Origin: Ascochyta rabiei
Taxonomy: Eukaryota; Ascomycota; Dothideomycetes; Pleosporales; Didymellaceae
Length of the DNA stretch: 64,000 nucleotides
NCBI RefSeq assembly: GCF_004011695.2
Contig: NC_082425.1
Location: forward strand, 806,001-870,000
Direction: 5' to 3'
The position numbers and the translations under genes were made by a program. Below, piece by piece: positions 45,138 to 55,895 of the stretch. Position 1 is the first letter of the stretch. The number at the start of each line of letters is the position of its first letter. The notes below the pieces were generated by a model. It was not told where the DNA came from. It saw nothing but the letters and a program-made list of their open reading frames with translations, and did no database searches.

Positions 45138-47356
45138 TGGAGCTGGTCATTTACCCAGATTGGGCGACATACTCACGAGAAAGATCAACCATGACGTCGA
45201 GGAAGACGACATGATCGTGTGGGACAGGGGTGTCTTTCTCAACGAGCTCCAGAAACAAGGCATCATCTTCAAAACTAACGTTGACGGCACAGTCAGTGGT
45301 AGTCTTGCTACCGGTACAGGTCTCAAGAACGGAACATACAGGGGCACGCGAATGGCATTGACGGAAATATATAGTTTGATTGAAGAAGCGTATGTTCGTA
45401 TCGAGTATGCAAGGTGTGATATACTGACTCTACGATAGCGCTGCCTCGCACTTTGACACGCAAGGCTTTGAACCGATCATTCCTAAGAGACGGGACCTCA
45501 GCCAGAAACAAGATGTATACAAGTGGAGCGACCCTCTCATCGACAGCTTTCCCCCTCATCTGAACACTGTGCCACCGGAGCAAGCCGACGGAACACCAGG
45601 CGTTGGCAACATCTTTGACCTCAAAGAGCTTCAGTTTGTCACGACCATCGCGCAGGTACTATCCTTCATCGTGCCCGAGACCATCACTCAAACAGGTACA
45701 CCGTTCGAGGGGCCAACGCTTGCCGACTGCGAGAAGTACAATCTGGAGCACCCAAGTCAGAAGACTGACATAATGAATGGCGAGAACATCGGCAACAAAG
45801 CTGACTGGTACTCGGATGCTCGATTTGCCCAACAACATTTGAGTGGAGTGAACCCCTCGACCATCGAGAGGGCGGCGCCGGAGAAGGTGAAAGCATACAT
45901 TGACGAAGCCAGCAAGCAAGGGCTTGAAAACATGAACAGGTTGCTTTCGGGAAGCAAAGATCTCTTCATCCAAGATTACTCGTATTTCCGCAACGCGACC
46001 GGTCTGAGTAATGAAGAAGATTTCCGAAATGTAATACCAGAGATGGATGCAACCAAAACCCCGCCTGTTCCCACGGGAAAGATGGCCTTTCGATTCGCTT
46101 GCGCCCCGGTTGTAATCTTCGAGCTTCACGGTGACGGTCGTCTTCACCCACTAGCCATCACGCTCGACTACAAGGGCAGCCTAGAGAAATCCATTACCAT
46201 GTTCAACCAACGGCTGTCACCAGATGACAAGGGCGAGATTGATGAGAAGGCTGATTGGGCTTGGAGGTATGCCAAAACTTGCGCACAGACGGCCGACTGG
46301 GCAAGACATGAAGTAGCTACTCACCTAGTCGATACGCACATGGTCGAGGAAGCGATCATTGTCGCAACAAACCGGACGATTCCTGAAGACCACATCTTGT
46401 ACGAGACTCTAAGCCCACATTGGTTCAGGACGCTTGCACTGAACAGCGCTGCCCGCTCTGTACTGGTTCCAGCCGTGATCGCCCGGCTTGCTGGTCTCGG
46501 TCCAAGCTGGCCTCTCAATCCCAAAGATCCCAAGAGCCTGCAAGCCAGCCGGACCATGAGACTGGTGCGGTGGTCGTACGACAACTTCCACTTCCAAAAC
46601 AAGTACATCCCCAATGACCTCAAGAGGCGCGGCTTCAACCCGGAAGAGCTGTTCGACGACAAGTACCGCAACTACCCATACGCCATTGACATGTACCTTC
46701 TCTGGGGCGTGATCCACGACTTTGTCAAGTCGATACTCGAGACGAAATACAAATCCGACAGCGCCGTGCAAGACGACCCCTACCTCTCCGCATGGTGCAA
46801 GGAGATCCAAACCGCGGGCCAGCTCCCCAGCTTCCCCACCATAACCAGCGTAGACCAACTGGTCGACGCTGTCACAATGTGCATCCACACCGCCTCACCG
46901 CAGCACACAGCGGTCAACTACCTGCAAGACTACTACTACAGCTTCGTCCCGGCGAAGCCACCGGCACTGTGCACGCCGCTCCCCGCCGACCTCGCAACGC
47001 TCAAGTCCTACACGGAAGCCGACCTCACCGCCGCGCTGCCCATCGGGCCAGAGAGCCCCAAGTGGAAGGACTGGCTCCTAGCCGCGCAGCTGCCCGAGCT
47101 GCTCAGCTACAAAGTCGACAATAGGTACACGCTGCTCGCGTACGCAAAGTCGCTGTACAATGTCAACAAGAGCCGCACGAGCTTCGAAGACAAGGAGTGG
47201 GACTCCAAGACGATTAAGCGAGCGGCTGCGCTGTTCTATAGCCGGCTGAAGGAGCTGGATGGCGTGTTTGGGATTGTGAGTCAGAGGCAGACGGAGGGGA
47301 CGGTCGAGTACAAGGTCTTGCAGCCTGAGCTGACTGCAGTTTCTATTCTGATCTGA
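45109..47356 (+). CDS. Lipoxygenase (fungal linoleate dioxygenase)
   Basis: Two exons, 45109-45389 and 45439-47356, encode 732 residues. Metal ligands are all visible: His389 and His394 in HLVDTH, followed by VATNR; His583 and Asn587 in QHTAVN; and the C-terminal Ile732. The catalytic domain is of the fungal Mn/Fe lipoxygenase type. I see no signal peptide, unlike secreted manganese lipoxygenases, so an intracellular enzyme resembling the Fusarium-type lipoxygenase is more likely. A terminal Ile suits the iron type, but sequence alone does not settle Mn versus Fe. It would make hydroperoxides of linoleic/linolenic acid. The catalase-related gene is divergently transcribed 1.5 kb away. Confidence 0.93.
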
Positions 47357-47674
47357 GGGCTGGTGTGGCGTGGTGAGGTGTTGTTGGCGTGGGGGTGTGG
47401 GTGTGGATGTGGGTGTGGATGTGGGTGACGCGTGCTGGGTACTGCTTGCGAGTGTGACATCTACTTGGCAAGCGACTCTGATCTTGATACAAATCCATCT
47501 CTTGTCTCTTCCTGGTTCCCGAGCCTTGAGCACGTGGTGTTGCACTTGGACGATTCTTGAAACATGATTGCTCTTCATTCTTGCCACGAACTGTCTATAT
47601 ATGATCCACACAACTCAACGGCAGATAACCAGAACTCAGGTGCACCCTATACGGGAAGGCTTAAGTGGTATCCA
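47357..47674. other. Convergent 3' spacer
   Basis: 318 bp between the ends of the lipoxygenase gene and the methyltransferase gene, with a short GTGGGTGTGGATGTGG repeat at about 47388-47427. No gene. Confidence 0.5.
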
Positions 47675-48732
47675 TCACCGCACAACGCCAATATGCACGA
47701 TGAACCCGCTGTTCTCTCTTAGTCCCGTGGTCAGATACTGGTCAGGCACTTGCCACGTATGGAACAGGCGGTGGAAGCTCTTCAGCCAGGCCTCGAAGAC
47801 ATCAGGAGAACGCAACTGCTGTGCTACCATGCACAATGTGGGCTGCTCGGCGTCTGTGTTGAGCTTGCAGATGGCTGCGCAGGTTGTGTTCAGAGGCTCG
47901 ATGAGCGCTTCGTTGTAGATGCAGTCGCAAGCTACGACGAGGTCGACTGGCTCCCGCTGCTCGACGGAATCCTCTTCCCAATCGAGGATGTCGGCTTTGA
48001 TGCGGTTGCTGTTCTGACTCGAAGTTTGTGACTTCTGCTTACTTTTACCTCCCCTCTTGGACGCTGGGAAGACGGCGTCGAGGTTGGAGGAGATGTTCTG
48101 GCGCAGTAACTTCATGGCGTAGTCTTGGTCAGTTGCTGTGAATTGTGCTATTTTTGCACCGAGCGTAAGGGCTACGATGCCGGAGATACCTGATCCAAGT
48201 TCTATGCATTTCGAATTTGGCGACAACAGGCCTGATGTAAAGAGAAGATTGTCTGCCGCGGCGATCCATTCTGCGAAGCGCGGGGTGACAGCCCAAACCA
48301 CTGCAGCCGAGTTAGTGACCTACCTTGGAGAGGTTGCACACTTGAAGCACAGTTGATGCTGTCCCTTGACAGGACAAGTACGCGAGCCATGTACCAAGGC
48401 CAGCCAAGACCAGGGTCGGCCTGGGGCATTATTGTGGCTGTGGCTTTCACGTACCTGCACCCGTGGTCCCCGCCTTACGATCGCTCGTCAGCAGACCTCT
48501 GCTCTGGTGGATGACCAGGTCGACACGGGCGACAGTAAGCTCCAGCATCTCCGCATGCGCGTCGATGATGCCCAGGCTCGAAGAAGGAATCTCTTGCGAA
48601 AAGACTACAAAGGCCTCTGCGCTGCACAATGAGCCTTTGTTGCTGGCTGAAGGAATCGCATTCGTGTGGCGATTACCAACCTTGGTCAGGGTCTGTGATG
48701 GGTTCGCTCCCCAGGATCGTGCTCAGGTCCAT
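47675..48732 (-). CDS. Lysine methyltransferase, Methyltransf_16 family (RKM5-like)
   Basis: Three exons, complement of 47675-48300, 48455-48616 and 48681-48732, encode 279 residues. SAM-binding motif I is ELGSGISG from residue 105, preceded by KAGTTGAVVWAVTPRFAEWI, which forms only when the 154-bp intron is removed. A DLVVACDCIYN block (motif post-III type) follows. The arrangement is that of family-16 protein lysine methyltransferases, and the TTG-VVW-x-x-TP-x-FAEWI pattern resembles yeast Rkm5, which methylates ribosomal protein L1. A Lys/Ser/Gln-rich insertion (KRGGKSKQKSQTSSQNSN) sits mid-domain. The substrate is inferred only from resemblance. Confidence 0.8.
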
Positions 48733-49427
48733 GGCTGACTGGGAGCGGATGCAGGAGCGTTTGGCGAATGAGGGCCTAGGCGGGTGTGTGTCCGAGGCTG
48801 GCGGCGGCGCAGTCGAAGGAAAAATATCGGAGGGGATCCTGGCTCTTGGTCTGGGGGCCGTGTGGGTGCTTGGCCGCGTATCATGTGTCGCTCGTCGTTG
48901 AGGAGCGAGATGCGAGATGCGAGGTGCAAGATGCAGAGAGGCGAGGTGCAAGATGCAAAGAGGCAATGCTTGCGTGCACAAGACACCGACTGCTCGACAC
49001 GTCCAGAGTTGCCAGCCACAAGTTTACAGTGGACCGCTCTCCCCCTTGTTCTTCGCACCGTCCACGTCGCTCGCGCGCGTCACTAAAGCGAGAGTGAGGT
49101 CATGGCTCAGTTTCGCCTTGGCGGCAACAGCTCAAGCTCGCCAACAGTCTTGAAGTGTCTATAGCCGCTATCGACGGCCGCGCACTTGCCTTCCTCCTTT
49201 ACTTCCGTCGCACTCCGCTGGCGACACGCTTTCTTCTTCCACCGCACAGCTTCACCGACGCTCTGCTTGTTTTCCTATTCCTGCTTGCTGTGATACCCCC
49301 CGCCCTGCACCTGCACCTGCACCTGCACCTGCATCTGCACCTGCATCTGCATCAGCATCTGCATCAGCGCTCCCAACACTTTCCTCGCCCCCACACATCA
49401 ACACCAGCGCCAACCACATCTGCCATC
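48733..49427. promoter_or_regulatory. Divergent promoter region with leader repeats before the acyl-CoA synthetase
   Basis: About 700 bp. 48901-48965 has repeated GAGGTGCAAGATGC-type units. 49305-49372 is a hexamer array of CTGCAC/CTGCAT in the expected 5' leader. The leader is in frame with the synthetase and free of stops back to 49155, but no ATG occurs in that frame, so it is probably untranslated. Confidence 0.5.
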
Positions 49428-51628
49428 ATGACGACGCAGAACCTCAAGAAGTACGCGCCCCAGGCCCAGGCATTGCGCCCCGGACCGTACACATGCGAGG
49501 CGCCTGGCGTCCAGAAGCCCGAGGGCGAGACGATACCGCGCCGCAACCTCGCGGCAAAGAATGGCCTCGTCAAGGTCCCCCAGGACGGCGTCGACACGCT
49601 GTACGATGTGCTGCGCTACTCGGCCGCCAAGTTCGGCAACGCAAAGTGCGTGGGTGCGCGCAAGATCGTCAACGTCCACGAGGAGACAAAGAAGATCAAG
49701 AAGATGGTCGACGGCAAGGAGCAGGAGGTGGACAAGAAGTGGCAGTACTTCGAGCTCAGCCCCTACAGCTACAAGAGCTTCGTCGAGTTTGAGAAGATGG
49801 CCCTGACCGTCGGCTCTGCCCTCGCCCACCTCGGCTACAAGCCCAACGACCGCCTGCACCTGTTTGCTGCCACGAGTATGCAATGGCTGGCTTCCGCCCA
49901 CGGCGCTCTCTCGCAGTCTCTCGCCATTGTCACCGCATACGACACTCTCGGCGAGGAGGGCCTCACGCACAGCATGCAGCAGACGCACGCAAAGGTCATG
50001 TTCACCGACCCGGAGCTGCTGCCCAAGCTCGTGAATCCCTTCAAGAAGACAAAGGACGTCAGCGTCGTTGTCTACAGCACCAAGAACGATGCGAAGCAAA
50101 AGGACATTGAAGCCCTCACCAGCGCGCATCCCCACCTCAAGGTCCTCAGCTTCGACCAGCTCCTGAGCCTGGGCAACGACAACCCCGCCCAGCCCATCCC
50201 CCCCAAGGCAGACGACCTGGCCTGCATCATGTACACCTCCGGCTCCACGGGCACACCCAAGGGTGTCATGATCAAGCACCGCAACGTCGTTGCTGCTGGT
50301 AACTTGTCCATATCGCTGACTTGCACTCTCACTGACATTCCCAGTGGCTGGTGTCGACGCCATTGTTGGCAAGTACCTCGGCCCCGGCGACGTCCTCATC
50401 ACATACCTTCCCGCCGCGCACATCCTCGAATTCGTCTTCGAGAACGCCGTTCTGTACTGGGGTGGAACCATGGGCTACGGCACCATTCGCACCCTCTCCG
50501 ACACCTCTGTGCGCAACTGCGCCGGCGACATTCGCGAGCTGAAGCCCACAGTCATGGTCGGAGTTCCCCAGATCTGGGAGACGGTCAAGAAGGGCATCGT
50601 CAGCAAGGTCGAAGCCGGCGGCGCCGTCAAGAGCAAGCTCTTCTGGGGCGCCTTCGCAGCCAAGAGCTTCCTTCTCGGCTCCGGGCTTCCTGGCAGCGGC
50701 GTGCTCGACGCTATCGTCTTCAACAAGGTCAAGGAAGCCACCGGCGGTAGGCTGCGTATCTGCTTGAACGGTGGTGGACCCATTGCAAAGGAGACTCAGC
50801 GCTTCATCTCTCTCGCCATCACTCCCATGATCTCCGGCTACGGTCTCACGGAAACTTGTGCCATGGGCGCACTCATGGACCCGCTCGCCTGGACCGACAC
50901 AGCGCTGGGCGAGATGCCCGCCTCGGTTGAGATGAAGCTTGTCGACTTTGCCGACGCAGGCTACCACTCCACCAACAAGCCACCGCAGGGCGAGATCTGG
51001 ATTCGTGGCGGCGCCGTCGTGTCCGGCTACTTGGACATGCCTGAGGAAACTGCCGAATCCTTTACTGAAGACGGGTGGTTCAAGACGGGCGACGTTGGCG
51101 AGTTTGACTCCCAGGGCCAGATTCGCATCATCGACCGCAAGAAGAACCTTGTCAAGACGCTCGCAGGCGAATACATTGCGCTCGAGAAGCTCGAGTCGAT
51201 GTACCGCTCCGCTCCCATCGTGGCCAACATCTGCGTGTACGCAGCCGAAGACCGCCAGAAACCCATCGCCATCATCGTCCCAGCCGAGCCGGCGCTCAAG
51301 AAGCTGGCCGCCGAGCAGGGCGTCTCGGGCGACCATCTCGAGGAGCTGGTGCACGACAAGAAGATCAACAGCGCGGTGCTGAAGCAGCTACAACAGGCCG
51401 GGCAAAAGGGTGGCTTGGCCGGCTTCGAGATCATCGAGGGCGTCGTGCTGGCTGATGAGGAGTGGACGCCGCAGAACGTAAGTCACGATTCCTTTTTCCA
51501 ACGTATCGCAAAGAAAAATGCACTAACGACGCTCTTAGGGTCTTACCACTGCCGCGCAGAAGCTGAACCGCAAGGGCATCTTGAAGCAGTACGAGAAGGA
51601 GGTGGACAAGGCATACGGCCGCTCGTAG
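49428..51628 (+). CDS. FAA1: Long-chain fatty acid-CoA ligase
   Basis: Three exons, 49428-50298, 50345-51477 and 51539-51628, encode 697 residues. The AMP-binding signature YTSGSTGTPKGV starts at residue 269. Later come GYGLTETCAMG, the GWFKTGDVGEFD motif and the IIDRKKNLVKTLAGEYIALEKLE FACS region in outline. This is the layout of yeast Faa1/Faa4, which activate C12-C18 fatty acids with ATP and CoA for import, elongation, desaturation and lipid synthesis. There is no targeting signal at the N-terminus (MTTQNLKKYAPQ). It ends GRS, without peroxisomal PTS1. Faa1 or Faa4 is meant at family level; orthology was not tested. Confidence 0.94.
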
Positions 51629-51893
51629 ACAACCCGCGCCTACAAAGAAGAACAGCCGCTTGGAACAAGATCTGTCATGGTAATTTGGTGCTTTTCCCTT
51701 CTTCTTCACGATAACGACGGCTTGCCCTCAGTATATTTACCCATGTAATTCTATATCCTAGCTAGCTTTGCCGTTTCTGGGGTATAAGTGGGGTACATTA
51801 TGTAGCGAGGCTTTTTTTTTATCCCTCCTTCGCCGTCTTCTGTTCATTCACCGCCGGCTTGACGAGGCCAGTTTACTATTGTGATAACGCACC
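51629..51893. other. Convergent 3' spacer FAA1 / TDP1
   Basis: 265 bp with a T-run near 51815. No gene. Confidence 0.5.
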
Positions 51894-53997
51894 TCACCAC
51901 CCGCCCCAGGTACGACCCTTCCAGTCTGGATCACGATAGGACTGCGTAGCGCACCATGGTTGGTCAGTCACACTGTACGGGCTCAGTGGAAGGTCGTAGG
52001 GCATTTGCAGACCCACGACGATGCGTCTCTTCCCGGTGTTCCTGTCCTGCATGGGCGCTTTGCCCTTGTCTAGTTTGGACTGGGACTGAGTGTGCGATGC
52101 AACGTCCTCGTCTTCCGTTTCCTCGTCGTCGATTGTTTCGTCTTCGGTTTCTGCATCGTCCACTTCTTCATCCACATCTCCGTCTCCGTCGTCGACCTCG
52201 AGCGAATGCGTAACCCCTGGCAAAAGGCTCCCAAACATCGGCACCATACATGACCCACGCCCCGGCTCCGCGAACAGCGCTGGCCAGACCAGCACGCCCG
52301 TCTCGTAGCTCTGGATCCGCACCTCGCCCTGCTTGTTCGTCACGTCGCCCCACGCCTGCTTGCTCAGGTTCGCGCTCGTGAGCAGTGCCCAGTTGATCGT
52401 CTTGTGCGCGGTGTCGCTGAAGCGGATGTAGGTCTTGATATGTGGCGCTGCGGAGCCGCGGTGTGCTTCACGTCTAGTTGATGCTGCTGCAGATGACGAG
52501 GTGTGGGATGCAGGGTGTTTCCAGTGGCAGAGCAGGGGATGGAGGTATTGGAGTTGTTTTTGCTGTTGCGCAGACTGCACTTTCGTGTGGATTGAGCCAC
52601 CAGATTCGTAGCCGTCGAGGGAAGTGCGCACTTCTTCTGGCGTAGGGAAGATGATGTTGAATCTCGGCTTTGTCCTGGGTAGGATCTGTCGTGGGGAGTG
52701 TGAACGCGCAAGGACAGATTGGAAGTGTGAGAGCCATGTAGGTGCGCCACCTAACGTGGCTATTGACGAGACTTGGAGCACAATGTGCGGTGACGTTGTC
52801 AAATTCTTCTGTGCTGTGATGGGCACGTTGCTCAGAATCTCCTGTAGACCCAGCCAGCCGAACGAAGTCTGTTGTGTAGGATTTGTCTTACTGACAACCT
52901 GTCTTGATGGTGTACTGCCCAAGAATGCGGCTTTGATGGAGGAGAAGTCGTACACGACCAGCTGGTCGCTCAGCCTGCGTAGGCGCTTCTCATAGTTACC
53001 CAGATAGCGAAGGAGGTCGACTTGGAAACGATGACCGCTTCCGATGGCGTGTGGCCCTGAAGGTACTGCAGTTGCAGTTGCAGTTGAGGGTAGGAGTATT
53101 GGTGACCGCCATACTGCTTGTGTCATATTCGTCCAGTCCTTTGGGATCATGTTAGCAGTATGGACAACGATCTGGGCACAGTCATCATGTCGAAAGAGGA
53201 CAAGCATCTTCGAATGATGTGTCCCGAAGGGATCGGGTAGATACGCGTTGATGAGCTCAATATTAGGGTGTCGTTCTGATGTTTCCTACTTGCAAGTCAG
53301 AACGCGTATACAGCGAGTGGACAGAACGCCTGCCAAGAGGGCATGATCATACCATCAGGTTGATCCGCCTCTCATCGTCTCGCTTCCAGAAGCCATGTAC
53401 GATTTTGATTTTGACAATATCTCTTATGTCTTCATCAGATTGTTGCCTGTGAGGGTAAGCTTAGCTGCTCGCTATGCAGAACCTTCCCTTACAGCTCGCA
53501 GTCCGATGTACTCACATCAAAAAATCGATATCAAACAGGAAGTTGAAGTTCCAACACTCCTTGATCAACGGATCACCCAGTATATCCTTAAGCTCAACGG
53601 TATCGACATTCTGATGTGCCGCCAGATCACGAATCTTGGTGAGCTTGAACGGTGACGCGATGTACTCGACGTTGCTTTCAGCTACTCCATCGTGCTTTCC
53701 ATCTTCCAAGACTCCACCAGCGCTTACATCGGTTTGATGGACGTGCTTGCCTTGTGGGGGTGATTGGGACGGTGGAAGTGGCAATGTTTGTTTAGGTACG
53801 TCACCGAATTTCCAGGTTGGGGTGGGGGCAAGTTGCGAAGCTGAATTCGGTACAGGTGTTTTGCGTCGAGAAACTGGCGGGCTAACGGGCCTGTGTAGGC
53901 TTCCAGACGTCGTGGCGCTCTCGAGCTCACCTGCAGCTTTGTCGTCAAGCTTGCGCCGCTTTGCGGGTGGAATGCAACTCCCAGTTGATGGCGTCAT
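51894..53997 (-). CDS. TDP1: Tyrosyl-DNA phosphodiesterase 1
   Basis: Three exons, complement of 51894-53285, 53353-53446 and 53516-53997, encode 655 residues. Both HKN catalytic sets are present: His216-x-Lys218 in HHSKM with Asn237 in HTANM, and His474-x-Lys476 in HIKTYIRF with Asn498 in SANLSKQAWG. The N-terminal 110 residues are disordered with a likely nuclear localisation signal (PPAKRRKLDD). A long acidic insertion (DDGDGDVDEEVDDAETEDE) lies near the C-terminus. The enzyme removes stalled topoisomerase I peptides from 3' DNA ends. The first HxK motif appears only after splicing exon 2 to exon 3, which supports the model. Confidence 0.94.
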
Positions 53998-54392
53998 CGT
54001 AACAAACAAAGGTTGGAATTGGACACGAGAAGCAGTGGTTGGAACGTAGAGACGCAGAGATAAGAGTACGAGCGGTGGAAGCAGTGCGTTGGTATGGAGC
54101 GAGCACAGGCCAGGTGGTGGGTGAGGCAACTACGAAGGACGTATCACGAGTCACACTGAGCACTAGAGAAGGATTGAAATCATAATAATTTTCATTGTTC
54201 GGTCTATGCCGATAGGCTTTTTGCAGGCCATTGCTCTCGTGGTGAGGCTGTAATCATACTCCGTCTAAATGTCTGAGCATCACTCCTGTGATACTCTAGC
54301 GAACGCTGGGAAGTGAAATTACTATGCCCGATGATTCAAATATCAAACCCAACTCCGGATATCGCTTCGCTCAAATTGACATGCATACTCGT
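53998..54392. other. Intergenic TDP1 promoter / OLE1 3' flank
   Basis: 395 bp containing the TDP1 promoter and the OLE1 3' UTR. No other feature recognised. Confidence 0.5.
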
Positions 54393-55895
54393 TCATGCTG
54401 CGCTGGCGCTGACAGCAGGCTGAGCGACCTTGGTGACCTGGTCGCCAGCCCTGACGATGGGGTTGCCAGAAGCGTCCTTGGCAATGCCAACGTCCTTGTT
54501 CTCCATCTGGGCACGCTTCCAGATCTCCACCTCGCAACCACCGCGGATGACACCAACACGCATGGTGGAGAGAAGGTTGTGGGCAGCGTTGGAGTGGAAG
54601 TAGACACCACCGTTGAACATGGCGGTAGCGTCCTTGCCAATACCGCTCTTGATGAGGGTCTTACCACCGGGGTGCTCAGCGATGAACTCGGTGACGTCAT
54701 GTACAACACCGGCAACAGCGATAAGACCGCGGCCGTTCTTGGCCTGCTCAACGTAGTCGTCCCACTCGATGACGGGCAGCTGCTCAAGAGGAACACCCCA
54801 GTCAAGCTTGGAGCGCTTCTGGTCGATCTTCTTCTGGAGCTGCTGGACACGGCCCTTCTCGATCTCGTTGGCACGGAACTGCTTCAGGTTGGAGGCAAGA
54901 CCAAGCTTAGACCACAGCCAGATGGACCACTTGGTGGGGTCGTACTGGTGCCACTCAATAGCGTTGCGGTAGTCGGAGGGGAACTCGTGGTGGAAGTTGT
55001 GGTAGCCCTCACCAAGGGTAACAAGAGCGGTGATGACGTGGTCACGAGGAGAGTTGCGGTCGTCGAAAGGCTGGTCACCGAGCCAGTGAGCAAGCGAGTT
55101 GACGCAGAAGGTGGCCTGCTGGACGAAGAAGATGCGGAGGATACCAGCATAGATGAAGCCACCCTTCCAGTCGTTCCAGAGAAGACCAGCAACAGCAGAG
55201 GGGAAGATCAAGCCCATGAAGACAACGACCTTGATGTAGTGCTTGTGCTGCCAGACGACGACGGGGTCCTCGTTCAGGTCGGTGATGTCGGTGCGGCCAA
55301 TGCGCTTGGGGTTCTGCTTCATGACCATCCAGCCGAGGTGAGAGTACAAGAGACCCTTGCGGACGGAGTAGGGGTCCTTGCTGGTGTCGGTGTAGCGGTG
55401 GTGGGCGCGGTGGTCACGAGACCACCAGCGGATGGAGCCCTCGACAGCACCACCACCAACGGCGGCGAGGAAGATGGACAGAGGCAGGGAGGCATTGTAG
55501 GATTTGTGCGCCCAGAGACGATGGTAGCCGGCTGTGATGCCGAGACCAGTCCAGAAGTAGTAGACGACGGCCCAGAGAGCAGTCTGCCACTTCAACGGGG
55601 TCCAGAAAGCGGCAATGCAGCCAGCGAGCGGGATGCCGATGATGAAGACAACCTGGAAGCGGTGTTAGTGAGTGTTCGGTGGCGGTCCATTGGAGATGGG
55701 TTGGGAACCTACGTTGAGCCAGTTGACGTGCTTGTACCAGTTGGCCTTTGTGATGGGCTGATCGGTGATGTGCGGCTTCTTCGGGTCGTACTTGGGATTG
55801 CGGTTGGGCTCGTTGGTCGAAGCCATGGGCGACTTCTCGTCCACGAACTCGGGCTTGATGGCGAGGTCGCCCGAGACAGGCTGGGAGGAGGGCAT
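54393..55895 (-). CDS. OLE1: Acyl-CoA delta-9 desaturase with cytochrome b5 domain
   Basis: Two exons, complement of 54393-55652 and 55713-55895, encode 480 residues. The three histidine boxes are HRLWAH (105-110), HRAHH (142-146) and HNFHH (279-283). Hydrophobic helices flank them ([32 protein letters not shown]). A C-terminal cytochrome b5 domain carries heme ligands His388 (HPGGK) and probably His414 (YFHSN). This is the fungal Ole1 plan. The protein resides in the ER membrane and makes palmitoleate and oleate from the acyl-CoAs that FAA-type ligases supply. The strongly biased codon use, typical of high expression, leaves a 532-codon open frame on the opposite strand, which is a shadow. 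Confidence 0.96.

Noticed and set aside
49398..50471. 357-codon minus-strand frame opposite the acyl-CoA synthetase
   Set aside because: Shadow of the GC-rich synthetase exons; it runs through the synthetase intron and shows no domain.
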